64,000 nucleotides of DNA from Bordetella genomosp. 5 (GTDB taxonomy: Bacteria > Pseudomonadota > Gammaproteobacteria > Burkholderiales > Burkholderiaceae_B). Location of the stretch: assembly GCF_002261475.1 (NCBI RefSeq), contig NZ_NEVN01000004.1, positions 496,001 through 560,000 on the forward strand, written 5' to 3'. The position numbers and the translations under genes are program-made. This document shows, piece by piece, positions 17,124-25,325 of the stretch. The notes under the pieces were generated by a model, which made no database searches, had not been told where the DNA came from, and saw nothing but the letters and a program-made list of their open reading frames with translations. Numbering within the stretch: the stretch's first letter is position 1; every line of letters starts with the position of its first letter.

Positions 17124-17632
17124 GCCAGGCACTGCAGGAGGGCGCGCTTCATGTATCGCTCTACGGTAGCGAGCGACACGCCGAGCGCCTGCGCGATTTC
17201 GGGGTAGGTCATGCCGTCGAGCCGGCTGTACAGAAATGCGGTCTTGACCGGAACAGGCAGCTGTTCGAGGGCGTGATCGATGCGCGCGATGGCTTCCAGC
17301 AGCAGCGCGCGCTGCTCCGCCGAGAGCGCCACGGCCTCGGGCACCGCCATCAGCGATTGCAGATAGGCGCGCTCCAGGTCCTGCCGCCGCCACAGGTGAA
17401 AAAGCACGCGCTTGGCGATCGTGGTCAGAAAGGCGCGCGGCTCGCGCAGATGCGGCGCGTCGCCCGATTCGGCCAGCTGGGTGAAGGTCTCGGAAGCCAC
17501 GTCTTCCGCGTCGGCCCGGTTGCCCAGCCGTGCGCACAGACGACCCAACAGCCAGGGCTGGTGGTCTCGGTACAGGGACTCGAGGGGCGGACCGAGCGGG
17601 CCAGCCAGGCGGGTGGGGGCGGGGGACGTCAT
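17111..17632 (-). CDS. fecI: ECF sigma factor, FecI type
   Basis: A 173-aa sigma-70 family protein. Region 2 is LYRDHQPWLLGRLCARLGNRADAEDVASETF and region 4 is QLPVPVKTAFLYSRLDGMTYPEIAQALGVSLATVERYMKRAL. The ATG at 17632 drops 48 upstream codons. It is first in the fecI-fecR-receptor-PepSY operon and would direct transcription of the receptor when ferric siderophore binds. An AT-rich stretch 50-90 bp upstream may hold a Fur-controlled promoter. Confidence 0.92.
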   Translation of the reverse strand: MTSPAPTRLAGPLGPPLESLYRDHQPWLLGRLCARLGNRADAEDVASETFTQLAESGDAPHLREPRAFLTTIAKRVLFHLWRRQDLERAYLQSLMAVPEAVALSAEQRALLLEAIARIDHALEQLPVPVKTAFLYSRLDGMTYPEIAQALGVSLATVERYMKRALLQCLACEP

Positions 17633-17684
17633 GGGAGCGGACGGGGTCAGGCGAGGCGGGGTCGGGCGCGATCCGCGAAGATCG

Positions 17685-17720
17685 AAATGTAAATAAGAGC
17701 CATTCTTGATAAATCTTAAC
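17685..17720 (-). promoter_or_regulatory. Possible Fur-regulated promoter of the fecIR operon
   Basis: This is the only AT-rich stretch in the 248-bp gap between the ECF sigma gene and the divergent secreted-protein gene. The minus strand reads AAGAATGGCTCTTATTTAC, about half matching the 19-bp Fur consensus. It is a weak call based on composition and context. Confidence 0.3.
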
Positions 17721-17880
17721 CTGAAGTCGGCTCGCAGGCCACGGGCAGGCCCGCTGTGGCCGCGTTCATGAAGCAAATCGTTGTGTTCTGAACCAAAACG
17801 GTGACGTGTGGCGCGCTAGAGTGCGGGCAGCGTGCGTACAGCCAGGGCGCCAGGCGGCTGCCCGTTGTCATGGAGAAGCA

Positions 17881-19050
17881 ATGCACAGTGCATGGGTTCG
17901 GGTGTTGTCAGGCCTGGTGGTTGTCGCGGCGGCAGGAAGTGCCGGCGCGGCCACCACGGCGTCCGACGAATGGGTGCCGCACGCGTTCGATTTCGGCGTG
18001 CCGAGCCTGAATTTCAAGGCTGCCGTGCCGCCAGGCGCCAAGGTCGAGACGGTGCCGATGTCGGCCGCGGAGCCCGGCACGCTCGGGCGCGTGAAGATCG
18101 TGGGCAAGATTCCGCCGGTCGAGGGCGGTCCGCAGGTCGAGGCCACCATCGTGGGCTACGACCTGCGCACCCCTGCGTCGGCGCTGCGCATCTGCCGTTA
18201 CGAGTCGGAGGCGGCGGGCTATATCGAGCGCATTTCGCAGGCGACGCCCGACCAGACCGAGGCGCAGCTCTATGGCAACCAGGCCGACGACGGCAAACCG
18301 CGCAGCGCCTTGTTCAGCTATTGCTTCGCACGCGGCAATCAGGCCTTGGCCGTGCACTTCGGGGTGGATGTGAGGCAGACCACCACGCTCAAGGCGGCGA
18401 AGGCGCGCGTGGACGAAGCCGACGAGTATGCGCAGCACTTCATGGCGGCGCTGCGCTTCGAAGACGACAAGCAGGCCAACTTCGGCGATGCCACGCAGCG
18501 GGTGCCGATCGCGCTGGACGGCACGACGTTGCGCCCCGAGGTGCCCGGCGGTTGGGAAATCTCCATCAACGATTTCAAGGGCAAGTTGCCCGCCGAGCTG
18601 CACCTGTTGCGGCGCAGTCAGGGCAAGGACGTGGGCCTGATCTGGTTGTGGGTGCAGCCCATGAAGGCGCGCCCCGATCTCGATACGGCCGGTGCGCAGG
18701 CGGTGCGGCAGTACTTCATGCTGCAGACGCCCGACACCCGGCCGCCTGAACTGCGCACCAGCGAAGACGAAGCCGATCTGGCGCAGCAGGGGGTCAAGGC
18801 CCGGGTTCTGCGCTTTGACGTGACCCGCAAGAGCGGCGAGGACGCCGGCGAGATCGAGGCCACGGTGACGTGGCAGAACGGCAATCTGGTGGTGCTCAGC
18901 CTGTGGTCGACCTGGCGCGCTCCCGTCGAGAACAAGGCGAGCGCGGAAGGCCGCAATCTTTTCTTCTCGCGTTTGCCGGGACTGACGACCTATGACGTGC
19001 TGCGAGAGGCCGTGATGGTCGGGCGGCGCTGGCCATCGAGCGGCGGGTGA
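17881..19050 (+). CDS. Secreted protein of unknown function (389 aa)
   Basis: A signal peptide (HSAWVRVLSGLVVVAAAGSAGA, cut before ATTASD) is followed by about 365 mature residues with two cysteines (LRICRYE, FSYCFAR), likely a disulfide. The pattern suggests a two-domain periplasmic beta-rich protein; I do not recognise a family. It is divergent from the iron-uptake sigma gene but is not obviously part of that operon. It ends before a tandem repeat and the convergent frnE-like gene. Confidence 0.7.
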   Translation: MHSAWVRVLSGLVVVAAAGSAGAATTASDEWVPHAFDFGVPSLNFKAAVPPGAKVETVPMSAAEPGTLGRVKIVGKIPPVEGGPQVEATIVGYDLRTPASALRICRYESEAAGYIERISQATPDQTEAQLYGNQADDGKPRSALFSYCFARGNQALAVHFGVDVRQTTTLKAAKARVDEADEYAQHFMAALRFEDDKQANFGDATQRVPIALDGTTLRPEVPGGWEISINDFKGKLPAELHLLRRSQGKDVGLIWLWVQPMKARPDLDTAGAQAVRQYFMLQTPDTRPPELRTSEDEADLAQQGVKARVLRFDVTRKSGEDAGEIEATVTWQNGNLVVLSLWSTWRAPVENKASAEGRNLFFSRLPGLTTYDVLREAVMVGRRWPSSGG

Positions 19051-19140
19051 TGCATCGATGGAACGGCGCTATGCCCGCGGCGCCGACTCGCACGGTGCAG
19101 GGCCGGCTCGGCTAGCCGCTTCAGCCGCTCGCTAGGCCGT

Positions 19141-19212
19141 TCACTCAGCCCTTCACTCAGCCCGTCACTCAGCCCTTCACTCAGCCCGTCACTTAGCCCG
19201 TCACTCAGCCCT
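19141..19212. repeat. Six tandem copies of a 12-bp unit (TCACTCAGCCCK)
   Basis: Units TCACTCAGCCCT and TCACTCAGCCCG alternate; the fifth unit carries one C-to-T change. The array abuts, and its last base touches, the stop codon of the minus-strand FrnE-like gene. Read on the minus strand it supplies repeated TGA codons after that gene. Confidence 0.9.
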
Positions 19213-19862
19213 CACGCGGTCGGATGCAGGCTGCGCTCGTGCGCGCGCTGCAACGCCAGTGCGAAGGTCTCGACCGGCTGCGCGCCGCTCACGATTTCGC
19301 CGCCGATGTCGAAGAACGGCACGCCGCGGATGCCGCGAGCGAGGCCCTCGCGCTCGATGGCGCGGACCTCGTCCTTGCCTTCGTCGCCCTGCAGAAACGC
19401 GGCCACTTCCTCACGCGGCAGGCCCGCGCGCGCGCCGAGGCCGGCGAGGGTGGCCGGGTCGCCGATGTCCAGGCCTTGCTCGAAGTACGCCGCGAACAGG
19501 GTGCGCGCCATCGGCGTGGCCAGGCCTTCGCGCTGCGCCAGCCACAACAGTCGGTGCGCCAGAAAGGTGTTCGGCGTCTTGCGCATGGCGTCGTAATTGA
19601 ACGCGATGTTGTCATCGCGCGCCGCGTCGATGGTCTGCGCATCGCGCAAGCGGCTTTGCGCCAGGCTGCCGAACTTCTGCGCGCGATAGGCTTCGCGTTC
19701 CACGCCTGCGGCCGGCATGTCGGGGTTGAGCTCGAACGGCTGCCAGCGCAGCGTGACGAGGGTGTCGGCGGGCAACAGCGCGAGCGCGCGGGCGAGGCGG
19801 CGTTCGCCGATGAAGCACCACGGGCAGATGAAGTCCGAGGTGATGGAAATATCGATGGGCAT
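19212..19862 (-). CDS. DsbA-family oxidoreductase, FrnE-like
   Basis: A 216-aa cytosolic thioredoxin-fold protein with the CPWC active site near the N-terminus (ITSDFICPWCFIGERR), cis-proline GVPFFDIG late in the chain, and the helical insertion of the FrnE/2-hydroxychromene-2-carboxylate isomerase group. No signal peptide, so it acts in the cytoplasm, probably in disulfide or polyketide-type redox chemistry. The start at 19862 is the only one fitting the family. It lies 114 bp from a TetR gene on the same strand, so co-transcription is possible. Confidence 0.85.
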   Translation of the reverse strand: MPIDISITSDFICPWCFIGERRLARALALLPADTLVTLRWQPFELNPDMPAAGVEREAYRAQKFGSLAQSRLRDAQTIDAARDDNIAFNYDAMRKTPNTFLAHRLLWLAQREGLATPMARTLFAAYFEQGLDIGDPATLAGLGARAGLPREEVAAFLQGDEGKDEVRAIEREGLARGIRGVPFFDIGGEIVSGAQPVETFALALQRAHERSLHPTA

Positions 19863-19976
19863 GAGCACGGCTCCTGGGCAATGTCGGATGCGCCGCTCGG
19901 GGCGCGCATCGTTCCTATGGTATCCGCGCATGCGCCGCCGGCAAAAGCCGGGTGCCGCGGCCCGGGAGGCCGCCTG

Positions 19977-20561
19977 TTATGCGGCAGGCACCAGCGCCTC
20001 GATCAGGGCGGCGATGGTGTCTTCGCGGATCTGCGCCGCGAGGGTGGCGTCGGCCACGCCACGTGCCAGCGTCAGGGCCCCGACCAGTGCCGACAGACAC
20101 ATCCAGGTTTGCTGGCGCCGTTGCGCCTCGCCGGCACCCGGCATGGCGGCGCGCACCGTCTCCTCGATGCGCCGCAGGCCCGCTTCGAATACGCCGCGCG
20201 TCGCGTCGTCTTCGCGGCCCATGTCGCTACCGAGGGCCGCCAGCGTGCAACCCGCGGCGCGCGCCTCCTGATGGCGTTCGGACAGATAGCGGGCGATGAA
20301 CGCCCGCAGGCGCGCCGGCCCGTCCTCGCCGGTCAGCGTTTCCCAGTTGGCGAGGTTTTGCGCCATGGCCTGAGCGAGCGCCAGGCGCACGAGATCCTGC
20401 TTGGACTCGAACTGGCCATAAAAGCCGCCACGGGTCAGCCCGGCGGCCTGCATCAATTCGTTCAGGCCCACATCGGCAAAGCCGCGATCGCGAAACAGGC
20501 GCGATGAAGACTCCACCACGCGTTCGCGGTTGGCGGCGGCCTGGGCGCGGCTGACTTTCAT
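19977..20561 (-). CDS. TetR-family repressor
   Basis: A 194-aa regulator: HTH at residues ~8-50 (RVVESSSRLFRDRGFADVGLNELMQAAGLTRGGFYGQFESKQ) and an all-helical ligand domain. The GGFYGQFESK sequence resembles the AcrR/LmrA branch. The MKVSRAQAAAN start at 20561 drops 33 codons that run through the operator. It is divergent to an MFS drug-type pump; the intervening region holds a three-half-site inverted repeat. Confidence 0.9.
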   Translation of the reverse strand: MKVSRAQAAANRERVVESSSRLFRDRGFADVGLNELMQAAGLTRGGFYGQFESKQDLVRLALAQAMAQNLANWETLTGEDGPARLRAFIARYLSERHQEARAAGCTLAALGSDMGREDDATRGVFEAGLRRIEETVRAAMPGAGEAQRRQQTWMCLSALVGALTLARGVADATLAAQIREDTIAALIEALVPAA

Positions 20562-20603
20562 GGCGAGCTCCAAAAAGCGATTGACGAATTTTACATGATG
20601 AAC

Positions 20604-20632
20604 GACATTTATAAATAGATGTCGATCGACAT
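20604..20632. promoter_or_regulatory. Candidate TetR operator, three GACAT half-sites
   Basis: A perfect 14-bp palindrome ATGTCGATCGACAT (20619-20632) is preceded by a further GACAT half-site 10 bp to the left (20604-20608). The set is GACAT-N10-ATGTC-GATC-overlap-GACAT in an AT-rich patch 43 bp upstream of the repressor start. This fits autorepression and control of the divergent MFS gene. Confidence 0.7.
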
Positions 20633-20785
20633 TTAAAGAGTGCCCGGCTTCGGTCCGCATTTCCGCTCTGCTACTGGACTCCCCATGAACGTTCGAATCG
20701 CGGGCCGCCCGACGGCCTCCTGCTGTGTCAGCCCCCCGGGTATCCGGCGCCCGCCGGGCATGTTTCGGCTAATCGGGGGCCTGGC

Positions 20786-22183
20786 ATGAGCGAGAGCGCT
20801 TCCCTCGAGCTACGCGCGGCAGGCGAGGCACGGCCCGCGAGCCCGTGGCCGGTGTTTGCCGTGACGAGCGTCGCGGTGTTTCTGGTGTCGCTCGACGGCA
20901 CGATGCTGTATTCGATCTTCGAGGCGGTCTGGGCCAGCTTCGCGGGCGCCACGGCCTCCGAGATGTCGTGGGTGCTGAACGCCTACACGATCGTCTACGC
21001 GGCCATGCTGATCCCGGCGGGCGGACTTGCCGATGCCTATGGCCGCCGCCGCGTGTTCGTGGCGGGGGTGATCCTGTTTGCGCTGGCCTCCGCCCTGTGC
21101 GGACTCGCGGACAGCGTGAGCCTGCTGGTGGGCGCGCGGGCGGTGCAGGCTCTGGGTGCCGCCTTGCTCACGCCGGCGTCGCTCTCCATCGTGCTCGACG
21201 TGTTTCCGCGCGAACGCCGTGCGCTGGCCGTCAGCGCCTGGGGTGCGGTCGGCGGGTTCGCGGCGGCGATCGGCCCGAGCCTGGGCTCGTATCTGGAACA
21301 GGCCCTGGGTTGGCACTGGGCCTTCCTGATCAATGTGCCGATCGCGGCCGTGGCACTGCTGGTCGGCTATCGCCGTCTGCCCGCCGCGCCCGCGAGCCGG
21401 CGCCAGGTTCGGCTCGACCTGATCGGCATGGCGCTTCTGATGGTGTCGCTCGGCGCGCTGGCGCTGGCCATCGTCGACCTCGAAGGGCCACAGGCCACGG
21501 TGGCGCATTTCGTGGCAACGCTGGCGGTGAGCGTGGCGGCCGGGGTGGCGTTCGTGTTCTGGGCGCGCCAGGCGCCCGCGCCGCTGGTGGATCTGAATCT
21601 GTTTCGCATCCCCGGATACAGCCGCGTCAACCTCGCGACGCTGAGTTTCGGGACGGCCTTCGCGATCATGTTCTTCACGTTTTTCTTCTTCATGGAACAC
21701 GTGTGGCACTACGACCGGGTGCGCGCGGGGCTGGCGATCATGCCGGGTCCGCTGACCGTCGTGCCGGTGGCAATCCTGACCGGGCGGCTGGCGGGGCGGC
21801 TGGGTTATCGCCGTTTTCTGGTCGGCGGGTCTCTGGTGTACGCCGCGGCCGGTCTGTGGTTTTTGCTGATGCCGACGACCGAGCCCGCCTACCTCACGCA
21901 TTGGTTGCCGGGGCTGCTGCTCAGCGGCATGGGCGTGGGCCTCGTGATGCCTTCGCTGTCCGGCGCGGCCGTGAGCCAGCTTCCGCCCGAGCGTTACGCG
22001 GTGGGCAGCGCGGTGAACCAGGCCACGCGCCAGATGGGCGCGGTGATCGGCGTCGCGCTCACGGTCATGATGCTGGGCCATGGTGCGCTCGTGCGCGCTG
22101 ATTTCGACGTGGTTTACGGCCTGCACGTGGTGCTTGCGCTTGTTACCGCCGCCCTCTGTTCGCGGGTGGGGCGCCCGCAGTAA
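20786..22183 (+). CDS. MFS transporter, DHA2 (EmrB/QacA-like) efflux pump
   Basis: A 465-aa inner-membrane protein with about 13-14 helices. It has the DGTMLYSIFEAVWASF opening of DHA2 pumps, motif A GGLADAYGRRRVF, motif C-like GAVGGFAAAIGPSLGSYL, and ARQMG-type NQATRQMGAVIGVAL near the end. Likely proton-coupled drug or metabolite export controlled by the divergent TetR. An aldo-keto reductase gene follows 81 bp later and may be co-expressed. Confidence 0.9.
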   Translation: MSESASLELRAAGEARPASPWPVFAVTSVAVFLVSLDGTMLYSIFEAVWASFAGATASEMSWVLNAYTIVYAAMLIPAGGLADAYGRRRVFVAGVILFALASALCGLADSVSLLVGARAVQALGAALLTPASLSIVLDVFPRERRALAVSAWGAVGGFAAAIGPSLGSYLEQALGWHWAFLINVPIAAVALLVGYRRLPAAPASRRQVRLDLIGMALLMVSLGALALAIVDLEGPQATVAHFVATLAVSVAAGVAFVFWARQAPAPLVDLNLFRIPGYSRVNLATLSFGTAFAIMFFTFFFFMEHVWHYDRVRAGLAIMPGPLTVVPVAILTGRLAGRLGYRRFLVGGSLVYAAAGLWFLLMPTTEPAYLTHWLPGLLLSGMGVGLVMPSLSGAAVSQLPPERYAVGSAVNQATRQMGAVIGVALTVMMLGHGALVRADFDVVYGLHVVLALVTAALCSRVGRPQ

Positions 22184-22264
22184 AACGGCAGGTGCGGCGG
22201 GCGCGCTCCGACAGGGGACCGCGCCTGCGCCGCGTGTGTCGTCCCTTCCAGAAAGGACACCGAA

Positions 22265-23278
22265 ATGAACTACACACTCTTGGGTGGCACCGGCGTGAAG
22301 GTGTCGCAGATCGCGCTGGGCACCGCCAACTTCGGCACGGGCTGGGGCCATGGCGCCGTCGAGGGCGACAGCCGCGACATGCTGGACCACTATGCCGAGC
22401 AGGGCGGCAACTTCATCGACACCGCCGACATCTACCAGTTCGGGCAGTCCGAAGAGATCATCGGCCGGTGGCTGACGGGACGCCGGCACGACTTCGTTCT
22501 GGCCACGAAGTTCGGCAACGGCGCCGCGCCGGATGCCGGCCGGCTGGTGCTGGGCAACAGCCGCAAGGCGATGGCGTCCTCGCTCGAGGCCAGCCTGCGC
22601 CGATTGCAGACCGATCACGTCGACCTCTACTGGGTGCACCATCCCGACGGGGTGACGCCCAGCGACGAGATTCTGCGCGGGCTCGAAGACCTGATCCGGG
22701 CCGGCAAGATCCACTATGCGGGCCTGTCGAATTTCCCGGCATGGCGCGTGGCGCACGCGGCCACGCTGGCGCAGTGCCGCGGCTTCTCGCCTTTGGCGGC
22801 GGTGCAGTTCGAATACAGCCTGGTGCGGCGCGAGCCGGAGGCGGACCTGCTGCCGGCGGCGGCCGCGCTGGGTCTGGCCGCGGTCACCTGGTCTCCGCTG
22901 GGCGGCGGCCTGCTGACCGGCAAGTATCGCCGCGGCGAACAGGGGCGGGCCGAGGCGCTCGGCGGCAAGGTGTTCCAGGCCGAAAATTCTCCGCGCCGCA
23001 CCGCCACGGTGGATGCGGTGCTTGACGTGGCCGACGCGATCGGCGCGCAGCCCGATCAAGTGGCCATCGCGTGGGCCATGGCGCGCGGCGCGATTCCGCT
23101 GATCGGTCCGCGCTCGATGGTGCAGCTGCGCAGCAACCTGGGTGCACAGTCGCTCCGGCTCGATGAGGCACACCTCGCGCGGCTCGACGCGGCCAGCGCG
23201 CTCGAGGATACCGCCATGGAGCAGGGCGCCGCCGCGCGGCATCCCGTTCTACCGCGTGGAGCGGCGCCGGTCGCCTGA
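22265..23278 (+). CDS. Aldo/keto reductase
   Basis: A 337-aa TIM-barrel oxidoreductase. The catalytic tetrad is visible as D and Y in NFIDTADIYQFG, K in VLATKFGN and H in DLYWVHHPD, and the NADPH-phosphate site lies in the late IGPRSMVQLRSNL. AGAAAGGACACC serves as ribosome binding site. Probably detoxifies aldehydes or ketones; its position behind the TetR/MFS pair suggests it belongs to that response. The substrate is unknown. Confidence 0.9.
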   Translation: MNYTLLGGTGVKVSQIALGTANFGTGWGHGAVEGDSRDMLDHYAEQGGNFIDTADIYQFGQSEEIIGRWLTGRRHDFVLATKFGNGAAPDAGRLVLGNSRKAMASSLEASLRRLQTDHVDLYWVHHPDGVTPSDEILRGLEDLIRAGKIHYAGLSNFPAWRVAHAATLAQCRGFSPLAAVQFEYSLVRREPEADLLPAAAALGLAAVTWSPLGGGLLTGKYRRGEQGRAEALGGKVFQAENSPRRTATVDAVLDVADAIGAQPDQVAIAWAMARGAIPLIGPRSMVQLRSNLGAQSLRLDEAHLARLDAASALEDTAMEQGAAARHPVLPRGAAPVA

Positions 23279-23350
23279 TGTGCGAGGGCGGCGATGCTTG
23301 ATTAATCGGCGTGCCGCCCTCATCTGCTCCTGTCACACAAGGAGCCCCGC

Positions 23351-23923
23351 ATGTCGCTAAGCCCGCGCGAAATCACCCTGGCCACCGGCAGGCTGTTGCT
23401 GCGCCCCTTCGAGGCCGCCGATTTCCAGGCGTATGCGGCCTATCATGCATTGCCCGAGGTGTACCGCTACCTCTATGCGCCGGCACCCACCGGAGAGGCC
23501 TTGCGGGCGCAGTTCGATGCCTTGCTCGACGCGCCGTTCGAGAACGATGGCGATACGTTGCGGCTGGCCGTTGTTCGCGCGGAAGATGGCGTGCTGCTGG
23601 GCGAGGTGCTGCTCAAGCACGCGCAACGCGCGGCCTTGCAGGGCGAGGTGGGATACATCTTCGACCCACGCCATGCGGGCCGTGGCTACGCAACGGAGGC
23701 CGTTGCGGCGATGCTGGGTCTGGGTTTCGACAAGGTGGGACTGCACCGGATCTTCGCGCGGCTGGACGCGGCAAATGCCGGCTCCGTGGGCGTGGTGGAG
23801 CGGCTGGGCCTGCGGCGCGAAGCGCACCTCATCCAGAATGATCGCTATGACGGCGTCTGGGGCGACGAGTTCGTGTATGCCGTGCTGGCGCGGGAATGGG
23901 CGGCGCGGCGGGTCGCGCGCTGA
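23351..23923 (+). CDS. GNAT N-acetyltransferase, RimJ/RimL-like
   Basis: A 190-aa protein with the RimJ/L fold: LATGRLLLRPFEAADFQAY opening, acetyl-CoA loop GYIFDPRHAGRGYATEAVAAML, and NAGSVGVVERLGLRREAHL. Likely N-terminal protein or small-molecule acetylation. It stands 72 bp after the aldo-keto reductase and converges on the sugar-acid kinase gene. Confidence 0.88.
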   Translation: MSLSPREITLATGRLLLRPFEAADFQAYAAYHALPEVYRYLYAPAPTGEALRAQFDALLDAPFENDGDTLRLAVVRAEDGVLLGEVLLKHAQRAALQGEVGYIFDPRHAGRGYATEAVAAMLGLGFDKVGLHRIFARLDAANAGSVGVVERLGLRREAHLIQNDRYDGVWGDEFVYAVLAREWAARRVAR

Positions 23924-23957
23924 CGCGTACGACGCGGGAGGCCCGCGCCCCTGCGCG

Positions 23958-25325
23958 CTACGCCGCCACGGCGCAGGTCCCGTCGACCAGCGCGTCGAAC
24001 AGTTGCTCGCCGCCCATCTGCCCGCCCTTGAGCATCAGCTCGATGCCGTTGGTGGCGGGGTCGTCGCCATGGCCCACGCTCACGGCCACGCCCGGCGCCA
24101 GGACCGAATGGAACGAAAGTCCCCACAGCCCCAATGCAAGCACGGCCTGACTCGAGGTGTCGCCGCCCGCGATGCCGATGCGGGTGAGGCCGTGGCCCGC
24201 GGCCGCACAGGCGCGCACGATGGCGGCCAGGAGGCCGGCCGTGGCCTGAGCCGTGGCGGCGGTCTGCTCGGCCGACGGAGGCTGTGCCGGCGCCAGCGTG
24301 TGGACCAGCGCGTGATGGCCGGCCGCGAGGAGGGCCGTGGCATCCATCGCGCATTGCCGCGCGTAGGCTGAATCCCGGGCGAGGCGCTCGGCGTCCACCG
24401 CGAGCCGCTGGTAGTGGCGCGCGGCCTCGATCTGTCGTGCGGTCACGGGCGACAGGCTGCCCGCCAGCATCAGCACCGGGCCCGCTGCCGGGCGCAGCGC
24501 ACTGCCCTCGCCGCGCGGCCGGGGCGGGGCAGGGATCAGATCGGGGTCGGCCGCGATCGCGCGCGCCAGGGCCTGTTGCACGCTGCTCGCGCCCACGGCC
24601 AGCAACGGAGCGTGGCGCGCGGCCCGCCACATCAGACGGCCCAGCGGCGCGAGGTGGTGTTCGTCGGTCACATCCAGCAGCAGCGGACCCGAGGCCTCGC
24701 CGAGCAGTCGGTCGATCCACGGGTCGAGTCCGGCCGCTTCACCCGGGCCGCGCGGCGCGGGGTAGCGGGTGTGCGGCAGCGACATCACCCCGTGCAGCCC
24801 CTGGGCCTCGAGATGGCGCCGCAGGTCGGGCTCGTGCATCGGCGTCACGGGATGGCGGCTCATGACCGGATGCCGGTCGATCCGGTGAATCTCGGGCGCC
24901 GCGCCGGCTCGCGCGAAGAGGTGCGCGAAGCTGCAGTAGCGGCCGATGCTGGGTTGGCCCCCCACGATGGGCACGAGCGGATGCGGCGCGTACTGGCGCA
25001 GCACCTCTACCGCCTTGCCGATGCTGCCCACGTGAGGCGCGCTGTCGAAGGTCGAGCAGCATTTGTAGTGCAGGATGCGCGCGCCGGTGCCCGCCAGAAA
25101 ACGCCCGACCTCGTGCAGCTCCGTCTCCATGCGCGCGGGTGTCATGCCGCGCGCGGCGCCCGCGATGCCGATGGCGTCCAGCGGCCCCACGGCGGCAAGC
25201 CGTGCGGGTGTCGGCACGCTCATGAACAGCAGGCTGCGCCAGCCCGCGCGCGCCACTTCGGCCAGCGTGTCGGTCGCGCCGGTGAAGTCGTCGCCGTACC
25301 AGGCCAGACGCGGGGGCATGCTCAT
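23958..25325 (-). CDS. oiaK: DUF1537 four-carbon-acid sugar kinase family, OiaK-like
   Basis: A 455-aa kinase with both family halves: an N-terminal acid-sugar-binding domain (PRLAWYGDDFTGATDTLAEV, with the DDFTG motif) and a C-terminal nucleotide-binding domain (IGIAGGDTSSQAVLALG, ATNGIELMLKGGQMGGEQLF). The internal IVGGQPSIGRYCSF motif is typical. DUF1537 kinases phosphorylate acid sugars; paired with a RuBisCO-like protein the best match is OiaK, 3-oxo-isoapionate kinase. Its ATG overlaps the RuBisCO-like stop (ATGA), so the two are translationally coupled. The exact substrate is inferred. Confidence 0.8.
   Translation of the reverse strand: MSMPPRLAWYGDDFTGATDTLAEVARAGWRSLLFMSVPTPARLAAVGPLDAIGIAGAARGMTPARMETELHEVGRFLAGTGARILHYKCCSTFDSAPHVGSIGKAVEVLRQYAPHPLVPIVGGQPSIGRYCSFAHLFARAGAAPEIHRIDRHPVMSRHPVTPMHEPDLRRHLEAQGLHGVMSLPHTRYPAPRGPGEAAGLDPWIDRLLGEASGPLLLDVTDEHHLAPLGRLMWRAARHAPLLAVGASSVQQALARAIAADPDLIPAPPRPRGEGSALRPAAGPVLMLAGSLSPVTARQIEAARHYQRLAVDAERLARDSAYARQCAMDATALLAAGHHALVHTLAPAQPPSAEQTAATAQATAGLLAAIVRACAAAGHGLTRIGIAGGDTSSQAVLALGLWGLSFHSVLAPGVAVSVGHGDDPATNGIELMLKGGQMGGEQLFDALVDGTCAVAA

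Noticed and set aside
19141-19212. CRISPR-like array
   Set aside because: The units are contiguous 12-mers without spacers and there are no cas genes.
20810-23242. 810-aa minus-strand ORF across the MFS and aldo-keto reductase genes
   Set aside because: Antisense shadow; the plus-strand frames contain complete conserved proteins.
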